The notes under the pieces: generated by a model
Database searches by the model: none
What the model saw: the letters and a program-made list of their open reading frames with translations, nothing else
What the model was told of the DNA's origin: nothing
Origin: Juglans regia
Lineage: Eukaryota > Streptophyta > Magnoliopsida > Fagales > Juglandaceae
DNA length: 64,000 bases
Assembly: GCF_001411555.2 (NCBI RefSeq)
Contig: NC_049901.1
Coordinates: forward strand, 26,450,372-26,514,371
Reading direction: 5' to 3'
Made by a program: the position numbers and the translations under genes
In this document: in pieces, positions 56,505-64,000 of the stretch
Numbering within the stretch: position 1 is the stretch's first letter
Layout: every line of letters begins with the position of its first letter

Positions 56505-57540
56505 ATGCCTGCCACAACTCGTTCCGGGCAACTTAGAATAGACATGGGGGATGCCATAGAAGCAAGGCTAAAGAACATGGGGGAATGGGTGACAGAATTA
56601 ATTGATGAAGTGTAGACACTCCGAAAGGAAAGTGAGGAACTCAGAAAACCTCAGCAGGAGCAAGACGGTGGAGTGGAATCCAACGACAGTGACCATGTGG
56701 GGTCCTGAAACACGCAAGCTAGACTGAAAAAGGAAGAGAAGCAGAAGAACATGCAGGATGAGCTCCGAAATCTTAAAGGAAAATACGAAGATAGCAAGAA
56801 AGTTGGGTACATCATCAACAGTGGACTAGTTGCTCACAAGCACTGGCTAACCCTACATAGAGGAAGTAATGGCGGTGCCCTTACCGCCAAAGTTCAGGGT
56901 CCCAGCTATGGAGATATACAATGGAGGAAGGGACCCTCTTGAGCACTTGGAAACTTTCAGAGCTCACATGACGCTACATGGCTTCCTCGATGAAGTAGCA
57001 TGCAGAGTGTTTCCACTAACCCTGAAGGGATAGTGCGCGTATGGTTCAGGTCACTGGCCCCTGGATCGGTGGATAGTTTTGGCGAGCTGGCTAGACTATT
57101 TTTGACTCAGTTCATGTCTAGTCAAAGGAGGAGGCATTTGGCAGCATACCTTCTCACCATCAAACAGGTAGAGGACGAAAACCTGAAGTCCTACTTATCC
57201 TGGTTCAATAAGGAGTGCATGATCACTGACGACCAAGATGAGAATATAACATTGGCGGCACTTCTAGGAGGAGTTTGACCGAGGTTCCAATTTATGGCCA
57301 AGCTGGCAAGGAAGACTCCCACGACATTACGAGAGTTCATGAACCAGATTGACAACTTCATTAACGCAGAAGACACTCTTCGAGTTTTGACAGAGGCAAG
57401 AAGAAAGGAGTTAGAGCGGGTGGAGAAAAGGAAGAAGGCCCTCGCTAAAGTTAAGCCCGTCGAGAAACTGAAGAAGAACCCTCAAGAAAAGAGGCGGGAG
57501 AAAGCCCTAGCAAGGGGACCGGGACCTTGGTACAAATGAC
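56505..57540 (+). pseudogene. Gag of the Tat-like element, several stops and frameshifts
   Basis: The ATG at 56505 gives MPATTRSGQLRIDMGDAIEA with a coiled-coil region. An early stop near 56617 follows. The gag domain proper starts in a different frame near 56884 (FRVPAMEIYNGGRDPLEHLE, THMTLHGF-like text), returns to the first frame near 57027 (VRVWFRSLAPGSVDSFGELA), and continues RLFLTQFMSSQRRRHLAAYL and NLKSYLSWFNKECM, then a Trp-to-TGA change at 57276-57278. The tail (57294-57540) is Lys/Arg/Glu-rich and suited to RNA binding. Gag forms the particle. Inactive. Confidence 0.88.
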
Positions 57541-58428
57541 CCACATTCACCATCCGTGAGTTCGAAACCTCTGCCGCCCGAAGAGAGGATGACCGGGGTA
57601 TAGCACGTCGCTATTGCACATACCACAGGTCCACCTAGTATAATACCGAGGACTGCTTCTCCCAACAGGGGAGAAGGTTACATGCAGAGCAAGAGAGGCA
57701 ATGCCACCCCCCGCCCCAGGGATTGGAGCAAGAAAGAAGCAGAAGGTCGAGAGAGAGGAGTAGGGGTCGAGGCAATCGGCATAGGAGGGAAGATAGCCCC
57801 TAGCGGTGACCACCGACGTGGGAACCACAACAAGTTCATCCTTGTTCTCCGTTGTGACAAGGGCCTCCTCTTGGGAAAATTCAAACTATAGCAGGAGGAT
57901 TTGTGGGTGGAGGTGCTTCCCCTTCCAGCAGAAAAGCACCCTCCAGGAGGGCCCGATACCACTAGTTGTACTCAACTGAGTATCATCCCGCCAAGCATCA
58001 AAGGGGTAACCCCACCCCACAATGAGGGGGTCTTGTACCCCCATGATGAAGCATTGGTGGTTACTATGCTCATTACCAACTTCACCACACGCAGAATCCT
58101 CATCAACAACGGAAGTTCTGCAGATATCCTGTTTTGGGGAGCATTCACCAGAATGGGCATAAATGCCGCTCGATTGCAACCGACCCCCATGCTATTGAAA
58201 GGCTTCTCTGAAAGTATGATTCAGCCTGTGGGAACCATCATGTTGTTGGTCCTTGTTGCTAGCAGCCCCTGTACGATCCCTGTCGTGGTCGACTTCCCGG
58301 TAGTAAGGACTTTGTCGTCATACAACGTCATTATCGGGAGGCCTACCCTCAATAGCTTGGGGGTCATCACATCGACCTACCATCTCAAGATGAAGTTCCC
58401 AAATCCCCAAGGAGTGGGAGAAGTCTGA
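57541..58428 (+). pseudogene. Linker and aspartic protease of the Tat-like element
   Basis: The linker (57541-57890) is degenerate. A 175-codon frame (57901-58428) follows: DEALVVTMLITNFTTRRILI, then NNGSSADILFWGAFTRMGIN, LQPTPMLLKGFSESMIQPVG, and YNVIIGRPTLNSLGVITSTY, HLKMKFPNPQGVGEV. This is the protease/clan-AA region typical of the group, in which the catalytic motif is DNGSSADIL. Here the first residue is Asn (codon 58105-58107), so catalysis should be lost. Reverse transcriptase should follow but does not; after ~200 bp of unassigned text the tandem array begins. Confidence 0.85.
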
Positions 58429-58785
58429 GGCAAACAGGTCTTGCCGAGCACACCTCGGACGACACTACCAGGAAGGAACATGCAGAACACCACCGGAAGA
58501 GCCTTGGCAGGCCTTTCTCTGCAACTCGCCCTACCTGGCTCGAGGGGGAGTATGGGGTGCACGACCCTAGAAGAAAGAATGGACGATAACCTCCCCGGCC
58601 GAGAACTCTATTTTCCGTTGTCTTGTAATATCTTTCCTTCCAGCATGTAATTCCTTTATATTTAATGAGAACGTGATTTTTCAGAACAACTCAAACTTTC
58701 GTATGATCAGTAAAGTGCCAACGAGACAATTTGCGACTAACAAAATCTACAACGACAAGGTCATCGATGGATTAATGATTACCTC

Positions 58786-59960
58786 CTTGTAGGATACCAT
58801 AGGAAAAAGTAGGCCTAAAGGTTTCCTTATTCCTCCCACAGTGGATTGTGGGCCAGCCTTCGGGCGGCCCGAAGATGAAAGCTTACCTTCCTTGCAAGCG
58901 TCAACAGGCGGGTGCAGGTCCAGTCACAAACTGTCCGAACAAAATACCTCTCTGCGGGGTACCAAATGAAAAGGAAGGCCTAAGGGTTTCCTTATTCCTC
59001 CCACAGTGGAGAGCAGGATTAGCCTCAAGGCTCCCCGAATGAATTACCCTGGAATCTGCAGCAATGAAGAGTGTGATTAGCGCCAGCCTGACCCAACATT
59101 TACCTTCCCTGCGATATCAACGAGCGGGTGTGGGTTGTTCAGTTTCAAACTGCTTGAACAACGTACCTCCTGTTAGATTAAAGGGGAGAGCTAAGCCAAA
59201 GGCTATTCTATTCCTCCCATGATGGAGAGCGGGTCATTCCTCCTCAGCAACCCGAACAGCTTACCCCGACTCTTATTGCGGCGAAAAGGGGACTAGCTAT
59301 ATCGTTGTCCAAACTTACCTCCCCGCGGGATACCACAGGGAAATGTAGGCCTAAAGGTTTCCTTCTCCTTCCAGTGACGGAGTGCAGGATAGCCCTCAAC
59401 TACCCGAAATCAGAAACCATACCTTCCTCGTAAGCATCAACAGGGGGAGGGGGTTTAGTAACAGACTGTTTGAACAACTTACCTCCTTGCAGGATACTAT
59501 AGGGAAATGTAGGTCTAAATGTTGCCTTATCCCTATCGCGATGGAGAGCGAGATCAGACTCGTGGCTCCCCGAATAAATTACCCCGACCTCCGCTGCAAA
59601 CAAAGAGTGGGTTCAGCACCTGCCTGGCCCAAAATACTACATTTCCTTGTGATGTTAACGAGTGGGAGTGGGTTCAGTAACAGATTGCCTAGACCATTTA
59701 CCTCCCTACGAGAAACTATAGGGAAAAGTAGGCATAAAGGTTGCATTATCACTCCTGCAGTGGAGAGCGGGATGAATCTCGCGGATACCTGAATGCTTCC
59801 CCTGACTCCAATCACGGTGAAAGATAGGATTGGCCTCGTGGCCCTCCAAAGAAGTTACCTCATTAGGGAATCAAAAGGGGGCGGGTTGACTTGAGGCATC
59901 CTGACTTCTCCCCAATGGAGTGCGGGCTTAGTCTCTCAGCTACCTGATGAAAACAGAATC
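58786..59960 (+). repeat. Diverged tandem array, six or more copies in two alternating spacings
   Basis: A core of about 75 bp (ACCTCC..G.GGATACCATAGGG, then GTAGGCCTAAAGGTTTCCTT, then CCCACAGTGGAGAGCGGGAT) recurs at about 58788, 58945, 59165, 59316, 59481 and 59698. Spacings are roughly 155-165 or 217-220 bp, so the array has longer and shorter units. Between cores, phrases like AAGCGTCAACAGGCGGGTG and CTGTTTGAACAAC recur. The copies diverge, suggesting an old array. No coding function. Confidence 0.8.
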
Positions 59961-60922
59961 TCCAAAAAGGAAAAGACATCACATAGGAAGCTATATAATA
60001 TCAACAAGCATGATGCGACACATGCCAAAAGACTTAGGTTTGCGACATTAACCATTGTGTCTGAAAAAGTAATGATAACACCCTTATTTGAAAAACAGGG
60101 GAGATCAGAACGATGAATGAAGAAAGATGAATATAATTCCAAATGGCCCAAGTAGCCTACATCGTTGCGGATGAAGGAGGCGAATTGAGCCGAAGGCTGT
60201 TTTGCCTCCCCATGGCGGTTCGAGGGATCAACTCCTCCAGAAGATTGCGTGACAAAGGAAGAACAAAGTAGGAAAGTAAAAAAAAGCCAAGCGGGGTAAA
60301 ACTCGACAAGAAGAAGAAAGGAGAGATAAAAACAACCAGCACAAGTTGTCGAGGCCCCGAAGAGACCAGCTGGGTAACAGAGGCCGACGAAATCAATGCG
60401 AACATGGAAGCTACCAGCTAGGGGGGTTGTTAGGTATAGGTTGGGTATTGGCGAGATGAGCCGTAAACCTTTTATGGCCAACTCCCCAAGGCTAGCCTCA
60501 CAAGAAGGGGGGGGGGGGGAATATTAAAAGTAGCCGGGTATAGCCAACTAAGTAACAAGTAAAGCGGAGCACGGCTAAAGCTAGCAGATATGCCTAAATT
60601 GGGAAGGCCTCGTCAATAAAAGTCAGAAGGTGGTCCTGAGGACGACTGTCCAATAAAAGCAAAGAAGCGCAGTATGGGCGGAAGAACAGTCGACTGGTGG
60701 GGTGGATAAGAGTCCTACGGACTCCTATGCCAAAATTAAATTCCCCTAGGCTAATCACAAAAAAAAAAAAGAAAAAGAAAGGAGAATGCTCGAAAAAGAA
60801 AAGACGTAAAGAACAAGGTATTTTCATTGATTAACTTTATATACAAGTCGCTGGGCGACAAGGTACAGGTACATATGAGCAACCAAAAGAAAATGAAAAT
60901 GAAGAACAAAACAATGAAGCCG
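59961..60922. other. Spacer between the tandem array and the antisense ORF
   Basis: No gene is supported. It includes a G run (60508-60520) and an A run (60760-60772) and weak echoes of the array (GCCGAAGGCTGTTTTGCCTC near 60190). Confidence 0.5.
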
Positions 60923-63284
60923 TCAAGTTTTAGTGCCGGGAGCACCAGTCTTAACAGCATTAGGAGCAAGATCACCTGGCCCTGCGGCCGGTGCAGGATC
61001 AACCGGATCCAGGAAAGCGTCAGACATCTCTTTCCTTCCTAGGTTGCAGCTGAATTTGAAGGCCACTATGTTGGTAGGAATCTTGGCAAGTGTAAGGCCC
61101 AACAAGTATTTCGCAAAAGACCTCGAAAGCAACTTCGGGCTTCCCAAGAGATATTCCCACATCAACCTGTGGCCCTCGACAACCCCGTGTCCTCACGCTT
61201 CATTACGGACTCTCGGTAACAACTTTAGGTGCATGCCCAGGGAAAGGGCGACTTCCTGCACTTGGGATAAATCATCTTGAAGACTTTAGTTAAGCCACTC
61301 AAATTGCTCTTTCCCTTCATTTTCCTCCTCTGCCGCCTTCCTCTTGAGCTTTTTTCTGCAGCGCTCAAGTTTCCTCACCCTCTTGAGCTCGTCCGCCATG
61401 TCAAGCCACATCCTTTCTAGCTCACGTTCCAACAACTCTCTATCTTCCCTTTCGCTACGGGCACAGTCAAGAGAAGTTTTAGTCATTGAGTGGAGGCCTA
61501 GGTTCTCTTGCACCACAGCCTTTTGAACATCCACAATAAAAGCTGCCAGCTGAGAAGTACCCTGGCGAAAAAAAGGACCGACATGCGATAGTCAATAAAG
61601 GGAGACTCAAAAACAAGAAGAAGGGAAAAGGTAGGAAAAAAAGACCAAACCTTGTGGAAGAAGCTAGACAAGCACTTGACGACCTGACTGATGGCTTCCT
61701 CGCGGCTCACTACCATTGCCAGCTGGGACAAAGGAGGAAGAATTTCTATAGAGCCCTCGTCTTTAGACGATTGTGCGGCCACTTCGGAAGGAGAAGTTTG
61801 ACCTTCTCACAAACCCCCTGGGCCGGGGCCAATTACAACAATCAGAAAGGCATCACCCTCAGCTGAGCACCCGGAGGGACGGCTCTTCATGCGAACCCTC
61901 ACCGGCTATAACATCCAGAGGGGAATCACCCCCACTGGGTGTTCGATTTGGATGAGCGAATTAGTGGCTGGACTCCTCAAATCCTTGTGAACTATAACAT
62001 CCAAAAGGGATTTGCCTCCCGCGCGGTCCCCCATCTCTGCACAATTGCTAGAAGTAGCAGCTGCCGCCCTCTCGTCAGCGCCCTCGTCCCCTAAGAAGTG
62101 GCTACTAACACCAAAGTTAGATGAAGAAAGGGGGAGATCCATGAAGAAGAATGCTGCCTCTCGTCGACTCGCCAAGAATTGCAGTCATGAAGAGGTTTTG
62201 GAGTTGGGCGTCCATCTCAACCTCGTCAACAGACATGTCAGCAGTAGTAGCCGGTAGTGACGTCACAGGAGGATCATTGGTTGGTCCACTCGCCGACACC
62301 TTTGTCAGAGCTGCCAAGGCAATAGGGCAACTGGCCTCTGGGATAGCTGACTCTCACGGTGGAGAATTCAAAGCTCCAGAAGAGGGCCTGTTGTCAACTC
62401 GGGCACCCTCCCGGCGAAGTTTCTTCCCCTTACCTGACAGAGAAGGGTCCGAGAAATGCTTCCAAGCTGGAATAATCCGAGGCCGGCCAACGGTCACCCT
62501 ATCATCATAAGGAAGGTGACTGAGGGGAGGCAGAGAACATCCTAAGCTCCCCTCGGAAAGAAGAACTTCAGAGAAGACACCTCCGGGGTTACTTTGGACC
62601 CACTCCCAGACAACCGCAATGCGCCTCGCGTCGCCTCGTAGAAAGTAGCCGATGGACGCACATCTTTGTCTTCTGGGACCCTCCCCTAGTTCATCCGAAT
62701 CGAGAACTCATGGCAGCTCACTTGGTCTATCGGGAACTCTCACCCCCGGCCGGACACGAATAAGAACTTGGGAGACCAATCCTTCACCTTGCGGTACCTT
62801 GACTCCAAGGTAACCAAGGCGTGCATTGCCCTAAAACTATAGATATTCCCCTTTTGCGTAACACCTTGTGGGTAAGGAGGAACTCACGACCAGTAAGGTC
62901 CACATTATCGGGATATGATTCCAGTACGCCGCTAGATAATGCTGCAGCAAAATCAAAAGCCTCCAGGCATTCGGGTGAAGTTGGGAGGGAGCCAAACCCA
63001 AGCGGTCGAGGAGGTCACGATCAGGGCAGGGCCTCATGTTGCACGAAAACATGTAAGGGAATAAGGCCACTCGCACGGAATGACCCTTCGTATCAACAGA
63101 GCCTTCGTTAGGACTCGGAACCTCAAAAAACGTTGACTCCGGCACTTGGTAAGTAAGGACCAGGGAGGACAAAATCGACATCGTGGTGGATGAACGCCAA
63201 CAACTGCCCCCAAACACTGGTCCAACGTCAGAGCCACCCACCGGAGACATTGGGATGAGAGGACTTTTCAGAGGCCATCACTAC
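60923..63284 (-). pseudogene. Long antisense ORF of the Tat-like element (putative gypsy-type transposon protein)
   Basis: Read leftward from the ATG at 63284 (MASEKSSHPNVSGGW). A conserved-looking domain follows at 63130-62940 (HSVRVALFPYMFSCNMRPCP, LLDRLGLAPSQLHPNAWRLL), close to the 'putative gypsy type transposon' (Transposase_28, PF04195) pattern. Next come REFLLTHKVL and VTLESRYRKVKDWSPKF across frame changes. A charged coiled coil lies near 61470-61320 (RELLERELERMWLDMADELK, RKKLKRKAAEEE). The C-terminus (61165-60923) reads SFAKYLLGLTLAKIPTNIVA, FKFSCNLGRKEMSDAFLDP and ends in TAG. Several frameshifts break it. The whole ~780-codon layout is still recognisable. Its function in these elements is not established. 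Confidence 0.75.
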
Positions 63285-63739
63285 CAATATACGAGATGGT
63301 GGAGGGTGGAAAGAGGATTGGGAAGAGGAAAGGAAAACTGAAAAACTGAAATGGCAAGAGGGCTACTGCGCAATAATGGGAATGAAACCCACAACTCCAA
63401 CTTTATATAGGGAAAAAGGTGATGGTTGGTTTCCTGAGTCCCGTGGTAGAAGGGGGAAGTATGAGCTGTTTCGAATTCTGGAAGTGCAATCCACGAAGTT
63501 ACGCGAATGTGAAGAGTCGCTTGACACCCTTGCATTAATGAGCTTGAAAAGACGCCATCTAAATCATCAAAAGATGAGCTAATCAAGAATGATGGCGGAA
63601 CATTGGCGGTATAACCAATGTTCGGGGCTGTGCACACGCTAACTAAGGAATCTTGGCTTCAGCATCAGTGCAGGCTCAAGTAGGCTCAAGTAGTGGTAAA
63701 TTCCCAACATACTCGTCTAGTGAGAATTAAAGGGATAAT

Positions 63740-63757
63740 TGTAAGGGAATTTTCCCC
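63740..63757 (+). repeat. Start of the 3' LTR of the Tat-like element, interrupted
   Basis: TGTAAGGGAATTTTCCCC equals the first 18 bases of the left LTR with one G/A change, then the match ends. GATAAT-type purine-rich text (AATTAAAGGGATAAT) precedes it as a weak polypurine tract. Confidence 0.65.
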
Positions 63758-64000
63758 TGTGATGCCCCAAACCCCTGCTTGGGATGTAACGGAGACTTGG
63801 AGCGTTGGGAGATGCAACACAAGGTTAAATACCCCCATTCATAACAGTTAATATGCAATGCATCCTAATATGCAACTAGCAGTATGCAATAATCGCAGCA
63901 GAATAAGGGTGATTAATTATAACTCATGCCAGAATGAACTAAAACATCCCAATAGCATTAATAACCATTATAAGTTCAAACTTAAGGATAGAATTTTCTT
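63758..64000 (+). mobile_element. Beginning of another LTR element (cut by the window end)
   Basis: TGTGATGCCCCAAACCCCTG at 63758 has the look of a plant LTR start and abruptly replaces the expected continuation of the 3' LTR. No coding sequence is reached and no partner LTR is visible, so this is inference from the break in homology and the TG start. Confidence 0.45.

Larger units (their letters stand above)
55751..63757 (+). mobile_element. Tat-like Ty3/Gypsy element: gag-protease, tandem array, antisense ORF, no reverse transcriptase
   Basis: The left LTR is 55751-56459. The start of the right LTR is at 63740, where TGTAAGGGAATTTTCCCCTG matches the left LTR until another element interrupts it at about 63758. 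The interior holds a primer-binding site, gag and protease on +, a tandem array (58786-59960) and a long minus-strand ORF (63284 to 60923). No reverse transcriptase, RNase H or integrase is visible. Tandem repeats and antisense ORFs before the 3' LTR are known from Tat-lineage elements such as Grande and Retand. This copy is decayed and non-autonomous. Confidence 0.85.

Overview
This window looks like repeat-rich chromosomal DNA from a woody eudicot. A Fagales plant (walnut/hickory or oak alliance) is my best guess, because of the retroelement families and a GTTTGGAT...GAGATGAGATGA MITE family; that is inference only. I support one ordinary host gene: an epsilon-class 14-3-3 protein on the minus strand, five exons between 12394 and 15345. 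Nearly everything else that can be explained is transposable-element sequence, often nested and mostly broken.

Layout. 1-1306: 3' end of a LINE (+). 2275-3900: 5' part of a second LINE (-). 4863-10405: a full-length L1-like LINE with a perfect 9-bp target duplication, dead through five in-frame stops and one frameshift. 12394-15345: the 14-3-3 gene. 15543-17195: AT-rich DNA with three MITEs. 17439-22902: a complete hAT DNA transposon with an 8-bp target duplication and CCGGG-rich ends. 22911-29280: AT-rich DNA with a Copia remnant (-) and three diverged ~500-bp tandem units. 29281-41692: a chromovirus-like Ty3/Gypsy element without its 5' part, ending in a ~3.7-kb 3' LTR. It is interrupted by a complete younger Gypsy element (30383-35418, 721-bp LTRs, TSD CCCAG) and by a Tourist-like MITE (37366-37948). 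44410-50792: an LTR element on the minus strand with ~2-kb LTRs that encodes only gag and protease (TR-GAG type). 54710-55599: another Tourist-like element. 55751 to about 63757: a Tat-like Gypsy element with gag and protease on +, no reverse transcriptase, a tandem-repeat array, and a long antisense ORF in front of the 3' LTR. From 63758 a further LTR element seems to begin and runs off the window.

The most interesting pattern is that all three LTR elements with both ends visible keep gag but lack a usable reverse transcriptase, in three different ways: internal deletion plus 45-bp tandem amplification; a gag-protease-only design; and gag-protease plus antisense ORF. They would have depended on enzymes supplied in trans. 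The best candidate for an under-described system is the 55.7-63.8 kb element, followed by the gag-protease element at 44.4-50.8 kb, which is flanked by a near-perfect 15-bp repeat instead of a normal 5-bp duplication.
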